Source: Candidatus Sedimenticola sp. (ex Thyasira tokunagai)
GTDB taxonomy: Bacteria > Pseudomonadota > Gammaproteobacteria > Chromatiales > Chromatiaceae
Assembly: GCA_037318855.1 (NCBI GenBank)
Contig: CP134874.1
Location: 4,341,001-4,405,000, forward strand
Direction: 5' to 3'
Length of the DNA: 64,000 nt
Under the pieces are notes generated by a model that worked only from the letters and a program-made list of their open reading frames with translations, did no database searches and was not told where the DNA came from. Shown piece after piece: positions 26,556 through 35,190 of this stretch (its first letter is position 1; each line of letters begins with the position of its first letter). A program made the position numbers and the translations under genes.

Positions 26556-27047
26556 ATGGCCGTAAAGAAGAGAGCCGCAAAAAAATCAGTTGCTAAAAAG
26601 GCACCTGCTGCCAAGAAAAAGGTAGTGGCGAAGAAGAGAGTTGCCGCAAAGAAAAAGGTAGCAGTGAAGAAGAAAGTTACTGCCAGGAAAAAAGTTGCTG
26701 CGAAAACAGCTGCCGCCCCGGCAAGAGCGAAATCAATCACCACACGGCAGACCAAGACACAGATCATCCAGCAAATAGCTGAAGATAATGACCTCACCAG
26801 GAAACAGGTCGCTGATGTTTTTGGGTCACTCGGATCACTGATCCAGCGTCATATGCAGCGTCGTGGTTCTGGTGAATTCTCCATACCTGAGACCGGCGTC
26901 AAAATTCGCCGCGTTAAGAAACCGGCCCGTAAAGCACGTATGGGCCGCAATCCAGCAACCGGAGAAACCATCAAGATTGCAGCCAAGAAAGCCACCACGG
27001 TAGTCAAGGTAAGCGCCCTGAAGGCACTGAAAGATACCTTGGTTTAA
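26556..27047 (+). CDS. HU/IHF-fold protein with histone H1-like lysine-alanine N-terminus
   Basis: 163 residues from ATG 26556 (AGGAG 8 bases upstream). Residues 1-60 are almost entirely Lys, Ala, Val and Arg in KKxxAKK-type repeats, like bacterial histone H1 analogues. From about residue 65 an HU-type domain follows (TKTQIIQQIAEDNDLTRKQV, then a beta region with MGRNPATGETIKIAAKK). Such fusions act as nucleoid proteins in some bacteria. The HU domain has the RNPATGE DNA-contact motif. It is monocistronic with its own terminator. Confidence 0.85.
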   Translation: MAVKKRAAKKSVAKKAPAAKKKVVAKKRVAAKKKVAVKKKVTARKKVAAKTAAAPARAKSITTRQTKTQIIQQIAEDNDLTRKQVADVFGSLGSLIQRHMQRRGSGEFSIPETGVKIRRVKKPARKARMGRNPATGETIKIAAKKATTVVKVSALKALKDTLV

Positions 27048-27067
27048 CCTGATCTCATCACATCATG

Positions 27068-27121
27068 GCCGCTGTTTACAGCGGCAGAAATAAGAAAGCG
27101 CTGATATTCCGGCGCTTTTTT
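27068..27121 (+). terminator. Two hairpins ending the HU/H1-like gene
   Basis: GCCGCTG-TTTA-CAGCGGC (27068-27085) is followed by AAAGCGC/GCGCTTT (27095-27118) with a T run to 27121. The second is a standard Rho-independent terminator. Confidence 0.75.
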
Positions 27122-27183
27122 GTTTCTGCGAATCTGCAGAGTGTATAGGGAGACGAGCGGATACATTTACCTGAACAACCGAA

Positions 27184-27708
27184 TCAATACTGCCGCAGCT
27201 GCAACTCTCCGTCACGCTGAACCAGCTCAAGATGCTTGAGAAAACTCATTCCCAGTAACACTTCACCCTCCGGTAAAGAGGGCAGGATGCTGGCTTTCAC
27301 ATTGCGCACTTCAATGCCGCCTAACGCCACCCTCGCAAGAGAAGTCTGCCAGGCGGTAACAGATCCATTGGCCGTTCTACTGCTGTACCTGGCACCTCGT
27401 ATAAGCTTCAGCTTATCTGCCAGCGTCGACGACAGCGCAACATCGGTCGCACCGGTATCGATGAGAAAGGTCACCGGCTGATCATTTATCAATCCTGTGG
27501 CGACATAGTGGCCTGCACGATTACGCTGCAACACCACATGGCGCCCTCCCTCACCATCCACCACTGTTTCAACAGTAGTGTTCGGATTAGCCTGCTTGTC
27601 GATCAGGTTCCCAAATATCAGCGTTAACAGCGCAACCAGCACTATCCATGTCGCCAATATCATCCAGCGCCCAATCTCTCTTTCGCTTCCTGCCGCACCA
27701 CTCTCCAC
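27184..27708 (-). CDS. Retropepsin-like aspartic protease, membrane-anchored
   Basis: About 174 residues from GTG 27708. One N-terminal membrane helix (MILATWIVLVALLTLIFG) precedes a retroviral-type protease domain with catalytic motif FLIDTGATDVALS and the C-terminal hydrophobic VLLGMSFLKHLELVQ. It fits the TIGR02281 clan AA aspartic protease family; the domain would face the periplasm. The open frame extends to 27771, but its first nine codons come from element copy 4, so I prefer the GTG with AGGG 8 bases upstream; ATG 27663 is a further option. Confidence 0.75.
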   Translation of the reverse strand: MESGAAGSEREIGRWMILATWIVLVALLTLIFGNLIDKQANPNTTVETVVDGEGGRHVVLQRNRAGHYVATGLINDQPVTFLIDTGATDVALSSTLADKLKLIRGARYSSRTANGSVTAWQTSLARVALGGIEVRNVKASILPSLPEGEVLLGMSFLKHLELVQRDGELQLRQY

Positions 27709-27743
27709 TCTCGTCACCCTATCGATATATCGATACACTATTA

Positions 27744-28031
27744 TCCTAGAAACCGCAGTTGACCGCTCCATTCTGAAGCTAGGTTACTGAAATCAGAACC
27801 GTTGATATCAATTTACACTTTCACCTGCCGGGTGAACCACGCTACGGGGTGAATTGTACGCCTGCAGCGGCGCATGGCGGCGTTACAACTCCTTGCAATA
27901 GGCAGAAAATTGCTCCTGCATTTTCTGCATACCGTCCATCCATGGACATAAACAACTATTACGCGTCGCTGTGCCTTGCCCTGCACCACTGCAAACGCAC
28001 ACTCCAACCCGTCCAACTGCGGTTTCTAGGA
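27744..28031. mobile_element. TIR element copy 4 (MITE-like, 288 bp, subfamily B with internal cassette, inverted)
   Basis: Begins TCCTAGAAACCGCAGTTG and ends CAACTGCGGTTTCTAGGA, flanked on both sides by TTA (27741-27743, 28032-28034). It carries, in inverse orientation, the same internal cassette as copy 3 (read here as ending CCGTCCATCCATGGACA). It occupies most of the gap between the protease and MlaC-like genes. Confidence 0.85.
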
Positions 28032-28092
28032 TTATCTATCAGTGACAATAAAAGCTGGAAAAAATTCTGCCGGCTATAACTGTTCTCTGTGA

Positions 28093-28707
28093 CTATCTGT
28101 TCATGGTGGATCTAGACTGTGGCCGGCGCGACCGCAACATCTGCCTGAACTGTTGCCGATAATGCATCACTGCACTGCTTCCATTGGCCGACACATCAAA
28201 AACCTTCCAGCCTGTATCATTGCGGTGGAGCTTAAATCCAAGTCTTGCAGGGTATCCTTGGGGATTCTCCAGCATGACGGCAACCGCCACCTCTTTCTCT
28301 CCTGTGCGGCGCACTCCAACTACTCGGGCACCCTGGCCGCTATAGCCCGAAAGACGCTGCACCATGACACCCAGAAACTCATCCTTAAGCCGATTTACCA
28401 CTCTGTCCCGCCTCTTTTCGCCCATCCGTCGCCACTGCCTGCCGGTACTTAACTTGGCCATATGGGAAAAATCAAAGTGAGGAACCACACGCTTTTCAAC
28501 AAACTCCATCAACTGCTGTCGATCCCGCGCTCCCGACTGCCTCATAAATCGAATCAGGTCATTTACTCCCCGCTCAAGAATTAATGCCGGACTCCCTTTC
28601 TTTTCTTGTGAGTGATGGCTTCCCCCTGGGTGGGAAAACCGCGACTGTCCATTGACACTACCGGCAAACAGCAGCACTAGAATTACAAACAGGGATATCC
28701 ATCTCAT
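28093..28707 (-). CDS. MlaC/Ttg2D-family phospholipid-binding protein
   Basis: About 204 residues from ATG 28707 (GAGGTG upstream). Signal peptide MRWISLFVILVLLFAGSVNG, then the Tol-tol-Ttg2/MlaC fold: LMEFVEKRVVPHFDFSHMAK, GRQWRRMGEKRRDRVVNRLKDEF, GWKVFDVSANG. MlaC carries phospholipids across the periplasm between MlaA and MlaFEDB. None of those partners is nearby, so this could be an orphan paralogue; a hopanoid-associated HpnM-like role is an alternative. The C-terminus is unusually basic. Confidence 0.8.
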   Translation of the reverse strand: MRWISLFVILVLLFAGSVNGQSRFSHPGGSHHSQEKKGSPALILERGVNDLIRFMRQSGARDRQQLMEFVEKRVVPHFDFSHMAKLSTGRQWRRMGEKRRDRVVNRLKDEFLGVMVQRLSGYSGQGARVVGVRRTGEKEVAVAVMLENPQGYPARLGFKLHRNDTGWKVFDVSANGSSAVMHYRQQFRQMLRSRRPQSRSTMNR

Positions 28708-28819
28708 AACATCACCTCTTGGATTAAACGGTGGTTCAGGAAGTTCTAATGTATGGCTACTCAGCACCGAGTGCCAATCTATGCGTAGTACCGTTTCGAT
28801 TTCAGTGATCGGAACAAGC

Positions 28820-30616
28820 TCAAATATTTTTCCACAGCATGTCAAACTGTGTCAGGCCTTCACTATCCTCAATGCGATTTTCCAACTCTCCCTCGGTACA
28901 CTGTTCGAGCTCGTCAAAGCTGAACTGAATGAAAGAGGATGTCGCTTCTATTACCCGGTTCAGTACGATTTTACGTATCACTCTCTTCTCTACAAGCACT
29001 ATTTTCGGTGTTCCAAGAGAGTAGAACGGTGACATAATCAGGGTCACTACCCCATCATCCTTGGTCTGTAAAAAGGCTCGATAGCTGACGTACTCCTCCT
29101 CTCCAGGCTTTTGCAGACGTACAATCGCTGTATCCAGAACGCCCGCCACCACTTCTACGCCAAAGTCGAGCAGACCCGGCTTACTTGCCCTCATCCAGCG
29201 AACGATACAGAGCTGGAGCTGGTCGGCGAGCTTACTCAATTGGTGACTGACACCTATCAGCTCACCCACACGTATGCCGCTATCACCTTTCCCAATCCAG
29301 CCCAGATGGTAGCCATGATCACTCTCATCAAAGACCATGCAGTCTCTTGTGAATCCTTTATTTTCTACCGCTATCCGCTCAGATGGCGATACTTTCTCAA
29401 CCACTTGCGGCGGCACTGTCTCAGCCTGAGAAAGATCAGGGGCTCCGTTGATAAAAAACTGATCATGCGCCAGGTTATGAACTCCCACCTCTTCCTCAAC
29501 CTCAATGGTATCAACTGCGATATCGATATTAAAAAGCTCTGGTGACTCATCACCTCCAGACAGTGCATAGAGCGCATTGAGGCCGAAAGTGACCACCACA
29601 TCACCCTGAGACTCAGCACGATCGGACGCTCGTTTTCCACCTCCGCCCCAAGCCAGCATCAATCGAGTTAACAGGTCAGGATCTACTACTTCCAAATCAT
29701 CCTGTGGCCGCATTGAGCTGAGTTGTGTCTGAGTCGTCGACAACTCCTCCATCAGCCGGGCGATCACATCATCGGTACTGATAACCCAGCCCTCCTGCAG
29801 GTCCATTGTCTGACCAGCGGCCAGGCGGACTGGTGGTGCATCCGTTCCCAGAATAACTACAAAAGCATCAGAAGCGGCCTCATTGACATCAATCGGGCTG
29901 ATACGACAACGTCCGGCCCAGCGTTTGAGCACCACATATACACGATTCACCTCCCCATGTTTCAGCTGATAGGGGTCGGCCAGCGCAAGTAACAACGCCT
30001 GCTTGTAGAGGTCAGAAACTGTCGAGCTGTCAACCAATAGATGATCTTCATTTTCCAGTACTACATGATCAAGATGATGATGCAGTGCATAGTGATAGAA
30101 GCCATGAAGCTCCCGCCAAAGACTATCAGGGGCAGGTTGATAGTAGTGAAAAGCGTGTAGCAGAGTCCGCCCTAGAAAATAGACCACCCGATGAATGGCA
30201 GCCGCCCGTTTACCCCGGTGCAGCAGGTGGCCGACAATAGACTCATGATGGTACTGCTCAAGCGTTATTTTGTAAGCTTGGATAATCAGCACATAGAGCG
30301 ACATATCCAGCTTGTAGATAAAACGGTCACGCCGATTTTCCGAGAAAAGCTCAGGAGTCGGGTGAGCACCCAAATCATCCAGCACCACAAGTAGTTGTGG
30401 CAGCATCAGCTCAAGATTCTCCATCCTGTCCGCCGGCGACATATCATAGTGATTCATCGCTTTTAGCTGATGATGGAGATCCTGTGCTGTTTGATCCTTG
30501 TCCCCAGTCGGTAAAGTCTCCACCCAGAACCTAAAAGACTTCGGGACAAAAACCTCACTACCAGCGTCAGCAGGCTTTCTCTGTGGCAGGTGAAATGGAT
30601 TATTGGAGTGCGTCAC
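28820..30616 (-). CDS. Large conserved cytoplasmic protein, possible PilZ-like C-terminus
   Basis: 598 residues from GTG 30616, which has GGAGGGG at short spacing. No signal peptide or membrane segment. The first 350 residues are helical (LMLPQLLVVLDDLGAHPTPE, histidine-rich HGFYHYALHHHLDHVV). Residues about 440-520 (DHGYHLGWIGKGDSGIRVGE, then LCIVRWMRASKPGLLDFGVE) resemble the beta-barrel of PilZ-type proteins, but a clear RxxxR c-di-GMP motif is not seen. With two diguanylate cyclases in the window a c-di-GMP link is conceivable but unproven. Confidence 0.6.
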   Translation of the reverse strand: MTHSNNPFHLPQRKPADAGSEVFVPKSFRFWVETLPTGDKDQTAQDLHHQLKAMNHYDMSPADRMENLELMLPQLLVVLDDLGAHPTPELFSENRRDRFIYKLDMSLYVLIIQAYKITLEQYHHESIVGHLLHRGKRAAAIHRVVYFLGRTLLHAFHYYQPAPDSLWRELHGFYHYALHHHLDHVVLENEDHLLVDSSTVSDLYKQALLLALADPYQLKHGEVNRVYVVLKRWAGRCRISPIDVNEAASDAFVVILGTDAPPVRLAAGQTMDLQEGWVISTDDVIARLMEELSTTQTQLSSMRPQDDLEVVDPDLLTRLMLAWGGGGKRASDRAESQGDVVVTFGLNALYALSGGDESPELFNIDIAVDTIEVEEEVGVHNLAHDQFFINGAPDLSQAETVPPQVVEKVSPSERIAVENKGFTRDCMVFDESDHGYHLGWIGKGDSGIRVGELIGVSHQLSKLADQLQLCIVRWMRASKPGLLDFGVEVVAGVLDTAIVRLQKPGEEEYVSYRAFLQTKDDGVVTLIMSPFYSLGTPKIVLVEKRVIRKIVLNRVIEATSSFIQFSFDELEQCTEGELENRIEDSEGLTQFDMLWKNI

Positions 30617-30988
30617 AATACCCCTCCTACCCCTTTAGGTTTTAAATACACTTGTTTTTTACTCTCCGGTCGAGTGGCGAAATATCTCCGCCATCTCAAT
30701 GACTATCCGCCATCGGCCCACAAAATTATCGGAGTAACTCCCCCTGCCTCGTGCAAAAGTATAGACGTAATCCATGCAATCCATATATCCAAACTATACA
30801 CGCATCGGAAATTTCGATTAAATTAAAGGTCGATGGGTATAGCCGAAACAGAAGAAGAAGAGTATCTTATCGAATTCTAAAATTCGGATTGCCTTACGCC
30901 CAGGATGGCGAAATAACCGAGCACCCCAGTCAACTATTGACCGGTAATGTTTAACGAAATGAGTCCTTTCCGCGACGGAGGAATATCC
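30617..30988. other. Intergenic region upstream of qmoA
   Basis: 372 bp between two divergent genes. It must contain the qmoAB-hdrCB promoter. The strong ribosome site GGAGGAA (30977-30983) precedes the qmoA ATG. No hairpin, repeat or clear regulator box was recognised. Confidence 0.4.
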
Positions 30989-32284
30989 ATGACGGAAGTA
31001 ATCGCAACCAATCAGACCATTCTGGTTGTCGGCGGCGGCATCAGTGGCATGACTGCCGCTTTGGAAGCAGCCGAGACCGGAAAACAGGTCGTGCTGGTTG
31101 AAAAGCGCCCCTTTGTTGGTGGCCGCGTCACCCAGCTCTATAAATATTTCCCTAAGCTCTGCTTCCCGACCTGTGGTCTGGAGATCAATCAGCGCCGGGC
31201 CAAGATGAACCCTAACCTGACCATTGTCACAATGGCTGAGGTGACCGGAATTCAGGGAGATGCCGGCGATTACACCGCCACGGTGAAAATCAGCCCCCGC
31301 TACGTTACGGACAACTGCACCGGCTGCGGTGACTGCGGCAGTGCAGTAGAGACCGAATTCGATAACGAATTCAACTACGGTCTCGGCGGCATGGCCAAGC
31401 GCAAAGGCGCCTACCTGCCTCACAGGATGGCCCACCCCCAGCGCTACGTTATCGATCCCGCCATTATCGGCACCGATGACGCTGAAAAGGCGAAGGCTGC
31501 CTGTAAGGTCAATGCCATTGACCTCGATATGCAGGAAGAGACCATTGAATTCAAAGCCGGCGCTGTTGTCTGGGCAACCGGCTGGCGCCCCTATGACGCC
31601 AACAAGGTTCAGCCTTACGGTTACGACCGTTTTGCCAATGTGATCACCAACGTTGAGTTTGAGCGCATGGCCGATCCTCAGGGGCCCACCGGCGGCAAGC
31701 TGGTTCGTCCCTCTGACGGTAAAGAGGCGAAGAATGTCGCCTTTATCCAGTGTGCCGGCTCCCGTGACCACAACCACCTGTTGCACTGCTCACGCATCTG
31801 CTGCATGGCCACCCTGAAACAGACCCATTTTGTTCAGGATGCCTGGGGCGATGAGGGCAAGTCGACCATCTACTACATAGATATACGCGCCATCGACCGC
31901 TTTGAGGATTTCTATCAGAGCGTGAGAGAGAATGAAAACGTCTCCTTCATCAAGTCCAAGGTCGCCTCTGTCGTAGAGAATAAAGAGAACGGCAATCCGG
32001 TACTTCATGGTGTCGACACCGAAGGCTACAACCGCTACGCCACCGAGTATGACTTGGTGGTACTGGCTGTGGGCATGGAGCCGAGCGTTGACAAGGGCAG
32101 CTTCCCGGTCGATATCGTAGTCAACGAAGAGGGCTTTATTGAGCCCGCACCTGAGAATGGCGGCGTCTTTGCCGCCGGTTGTTCTTCCGACGCACTGGAT
32201 GTGAACCGTGCTGTACAGCAGGCCACAGGCGCTGCTCTACGCGCCGTCCAGGTAGTCAATCGCGTTGCTGGAACGGAGGGTTAA
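30989..32284 (+). CDS. qmoA: QmoA, HdrA-like flavoprotein
   Basis: 431 residues. Flavin site ILVVGGGISGMTAALEAAE, then the QmoA/HdrA signature PFVGGRVTQLYKYFPKLCFP, and a cysteine cluster QCAGSRDHNHLLHCSRICCM typical of HdrA. A CTGCGDC segment lies at about residue 107 but lacks the usual fourth cysteine of a ferredoxin cluster. QmoA works with QmoB to pass electrons between APS reductase and the quinone pool; in sulfur oxidisers the flow is towards quinone. ATG 30989 has GGAGGAA six bases upstream; qmoB begins 5 bases after its stop. Confidence 0.9.
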   Translation: MTEVIATNQTILVVGGGISGMTAALEAAETGKQVVLVEKRPFVGGRVTQLYKYFPKLCFPTCGLEINQRRAKMNPNLTIVTMAEVTGIQGDAGDYTATVKISPRYVTDNCTGCGDCGSAVETEFDNEFNYGLGGMAKRKGAYLPHRMAHPQRYVIDPAIIGTDDAEKAKAACKVNAIDLDMQEETIEFKAGAVVWATGWRPYDANKVQPYGYDRFANVITNVEFERMADPQGPTGGKLVRPSDGKEAKNVAFIQCAGSRDHNHLLHCSRICCMATLKQTHFVQDAWGDEGKSTIYYIDIRAIDRFEDFYQSVRENENVSFIKSKVASVVENKENGNPVLHGVDTEGYNRYATEYDLVVLAVGMEPSVDKGSFPVDIVVNEEGFIEPAPENGGVFAAGCSSDALDVNRAVQQATGAALRAVQVVNRVAGTEG

Positions 32285-32288
32285 TACA

Positions 32289-34538
32289 GTGGCAGACGAA
32301 AAGAAATTTGCCGGATACATCTGCACCGGTTGTGGCATAGGCGATCGCCTGGATGCCGGCCAGCTCGAAACCATCGCTACCCGCGAAGGCAAGATAGCTG
32401 AGTGCAAGCAGCATGAGATGCTGTGTAACGCCGAAGGCGTACAGATGATCCGTGACGACATCGCCGCAGGCGCGACTCATATCATGATTGCCGCTTGCTC
32501 CCGCCGCGCTAAAGTGGAGGCATTCAGCTTCAACGATGTAGCCATGTCACGCGCTAACCTGCGTGAGGGCGTAATCTGGATGCGTCCAGAGGATGACGCC
32601 AACACCGAGACCACTCAGGAGATGGCGGATGACTACATCCGTATGGCCTGTGCCGAGGTGAAGTTCATGACCCTGCCCACCGCCTCCGGCGAGCAGGAGC
32701 TGAACAAGAACCTGCTGGTTGTCGGTGGCGGTATCACCGGTATGACTGCAGCCATCGAGGCCGCAGCAGCCGGTTACCCGGTTCACCTGGTGGAGAGAAA
32801 CGGCGCCCTCGGCGGCAGTGCCGCTGACTACTACAAGTCGATCCCGACCCGTTCGCCCTACAGCGAGCCCCAGGATACCGGCGTGGCCCAGATGGCTGCC
32901 GACATTGAGGCCAGCGACCTGATCACGGTCTACCTCAACAGTACGGTCACCAAAACCGCCGGTGCTCCCGGTCGTTTCAGTGTCGACATCGCTACCGAGT
33001 CGGGCTCAAGCAGCACCGTTTCAATCGGCGCTATCGTCCAGGCTACCGGTTTCACCTCCTATGACCCCAGTGGTCTGGCCCAGTACAACTACAGCAACAG
33101 CGCCGATATCGTCACCAACGCTGAGCTGGAGAAGCTGGTTAATGAGGCCAATGGCGGCGCTGTTAAACGCCCCTCCGACGGCAAAGAGGTGACAGCCGTC
33201 GCTTTTGTTCAGAATGTAGGTCAGAACTCCAGTGAAGAGGGGCTTCTCCCATACCACAACGGTATCGGTGACCTCATCGCCATCAAACAGGCGATGTACT
33301 TCAAGGAGCTTAACGGCGACTGTGACACCACGGTGATGTTCGACAACCTGCGTACTCCCGGTGCCGCCGGTGAGGACTTCTACCGCGCCGGCCAGGAGAA
33401 GATGGTTACCTTCTCCAAGGCCGATGTCAGTGAAGTGGTTCCCGGTGACAGCATCGAGGTTAAGTTCCAGGATCTGATCCTCAACGAAGCCACCTCCATG
33501 AAGGTGGATCTGGTGGTGCTCGATGTCGGCATGATGCCCAACTCCGGCCCTGATCCCTACGCCCAGTTGGCCTTTGATGAGGCCGAAGAGGGCTCCACTG
33601 AGAAAGAGACTCTGAGAGAGGCACTGGCGGTGGCTCCACCATCGATCCTCAATCTGGAGTATCGCCAGGGCACTGACCTGCCACACCTGAAGTACGGCTT
33701 CAACGATTCGCACTTCATCTGTTTCCCTTACGAGACACGTCGTACCGGCATCTATGCCGCCGGTCCTCTACGTCGTCCGATGGATATGCGTCAGGCTGCA
33801 GATGATGCAACCGGCGCCGCCATGAAAGCGATTCAGGCAGCTGAGAACGCTGGACAGGGGCGCGCCGCGCATCCTCGTGCCGGTGACCTCTCCTACCCGA
33901 GCTTCCGTAAAGAGGGCTGCACCCAGTGTAAGCGCTGTACCGTTGAGTGCCCCTTCGGCGCCATCAACGAGGACGCAGAGGGCTTCCCGCTCTACAACGA
34001 GGCGCGCTGTCGTCGTTGCGGCACCTGCATGGGCGCCTGCCCGGTACGTGTTATCTCCTTCGACAACTACTCAGTGGATACCGTCGGCCAGCAGATCAAG
34101 GCCGTCGAAGTACCGGAAGAGTGGGACGAGAAGCCACGTATCCTGGTACTCGCCTGTGAGAACGACGCCTACCCGGCACTCGACCAGGCCGCCATGAACG
34201 GCGTTGAGGTTAACCCCTGGGCCCGCATTATTCCGGTGCGCTGCCTCGGCTCGGTAAACCTCTCATGGGTCACCGACTCGCTGAACAACGGCTATGACGG
34301 CATCGTACTGATGGGCTGTCAGAAAGGCGATGACTACCAATGCCACTTCGTACGCGGCTCCGCCATGGCGGCTGAGCGCATGAGCAAGGTGGGTGACACC
34401 CTGCAGACCCTCAACCTCGAGCCGGAACGCGTTGAGGTTTACGAAGTCGCCATCACCGATGTGGAACGCGCTCCCAAGCTGATCAACGATATGGCCGATA
34501 CGGTCGCGAAGATCGGCCTGAGCCCGTTCAAGTTCTAA
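32289..34538 (+). CDS. qmoB: QmoB, HdrA-like flavoprotein with ferredoxin and MvhD domains
   Basis: 749 residues from GTG 32289 (GGAGGG 8 bases upstream); an upstream ATG at 32265 lies inside qmoA. N-terminal cysteine motif YICTGCGIGDRL, central flavin domain (LLVVGGGITGMTAAIEAA), two 4Fe-4S motifs (CTQCKRCTVECP and CRRCGTCMGACP), and a C-terminal MvhD-like domain (LACENDAYPALDQA, LMGCQKGDDYQCHFVRG). This is the QmoB layout. The MvhD-like region supports electron bifurcation or transfer models proposed for Qmo. The end of this gene has a decayed relative at 39991-40213. Confidence 0.9.
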   Translation: MADEKKFAGYICTGCGIGDRLDAGQLETIATREGKIAECKQHEMLCNAEGVQMIRDDIAAGATHIMIAACSRRAKVEAFSFNDVAMSRANLREGVIWMRPEDDANTETTQEMADDYIRMACAEVKFMTLPTASGEQELNKNLLVVGGGITGMTAAIEAAAAGYPVHLVERNGALGGSAADYYKSIPTRSPYSEPQDTGVAQMAADIEASDLITVYLNSTVTKTAGAPGRFSVDIATESGSSSTVSIGAIVQATGFTSYDPSGLAQYNYSNSADIVTNAELEKLVNEANGGAVKRPSDGKEVTAVAFVQNVGQNSSEEGLLPYHNGIGDLIAIKQAMYFKELNGDCDTTVMFDNLRTPGAAGEDFYRAGQEKMVTFSKADVSEVVPGDSIEVKFQDLILNEATSMKVDLVVLDVGMMPNSGPDPYAQLAFDEAEEGSTEKETLREALAVAPPSILNLEYRQGTDLPHLKYGFNDSHFICFPYETRRTGIYAAGPLRRPMDMRQAADDATGAAMKAIQAAENAGQGRAAHPRAGDLSYPSFRKEGCTQCKRCTVECPFGAINEDAEGFPLYNEARCRRCGTCMGACPVRVISFDNYSVDTVGQQIKAVEVPEEWDEKPRILVLACENDAYPALDQAAMNGVEVNPWARIIPVRCLGSVNLSWVTDSLNNGYDGIVLMGCQKGDDYQCHFVRGSAMAAERMSKVGDTLQTLNLEPERVEVYEVAITDVERAPKLINDMADTVAKIGLSPFKF

Positions 34539-34550
34539 GGGGAGTTACAG

Positions 34551-35174
34551 ATGAGTGACCTCAATACAGCAATGACTGAAAAGTATCGCACCAGCTTCCT
34601 CAAGGAAGTTGAGGCGAACGTAGAAGAGGGCGAATGGGTCAAGATGTGCATGCAGTGTGGTGTATGTGCAGGCTCCTGCCCTCTGGGTAAGCACTGGGCC
34701 CATCCTCCCCAGGAGATCTTCATGATGATCCGCGCCGGTAAACGCGAGGAAGTCCTGAGCTCCGACTCTATGTGGATGTGCACCTCCTGCTACAACTGTA
34801 TCGCACGCTGCCCCCGCGGCCTGCCGATCACCCACATCATGCACGGTCTGGCAAGCTATGGTCAGCGTCTGGGCATGGTTCCTGAGAACCAGCCGACACA
34901 ACGTTTTGGCCAGGTGTTCTGGAAAAACCTGATGAAGAAAGGGCGGGTCAACGAGCTGAAGATGGGACTCTCCCTCTACTTCATCGATGGCTTCAGCCAG
35001 GGTGTAAAAAATGCGCTGGCCAACCAGAAGCTGGGACAGAACATGATGAAAGCTAAACGTATGAGCCCCATGGAGATGCTGGGTGGTCATGGCGTGAAGA
35101 GTCCTGGTGACCTGCAGAAGATCATTGCTAAAGCGCAAGAGATCGAAGATGCAAAGATCCAGAGCAACGGCTAA
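34551..35174 (+). CDS. hdrC: HdrC-like iron-sulfur protein
   Basis: 207 residues, soluble. Two 4Fe-4S motifs: CMQCGVCAGSCPLGKH and CTSCYNCIARCPRGLP. In canonical qmoABC operons this domain is fused to a membrane cytochrome b in QmoC; here no membrane helices follow, and a separate hdrB gene comes next. The qmoAB-hdrCB replacement is known from Gram-positive sulfate reducers and from Thiobacillus denitrificans. Starts 12 bases after qmoB. Confidence 0.88.
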   Translation: MSDLNTAMTEKYRTSFLKEVEANVEEGEWVKMCMQCGVCAGSCPLGKHWAHPPQEIFMMIRAGKREEVLSSDSMWMCTSCYNCIARCPRGLPITHIMHGLASYGQRLGMVPENQPTQRFGQVFWKNLMKKGRVNELKMGLSLYFIDGFSQGVKNALANQKLGQNMMKAKRMSPMEMLGGHGVKSPGDLQKIIAKAQEIEDAKIQSNG

Positions 35175-35190
35175 CCGAGGAGCAATCGAA

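Noticed and set aside
30818..31786. Long minus-strand frame opposite qmoA
   Set aside because: Shadow of qmoA, with no independent evidence of coding.
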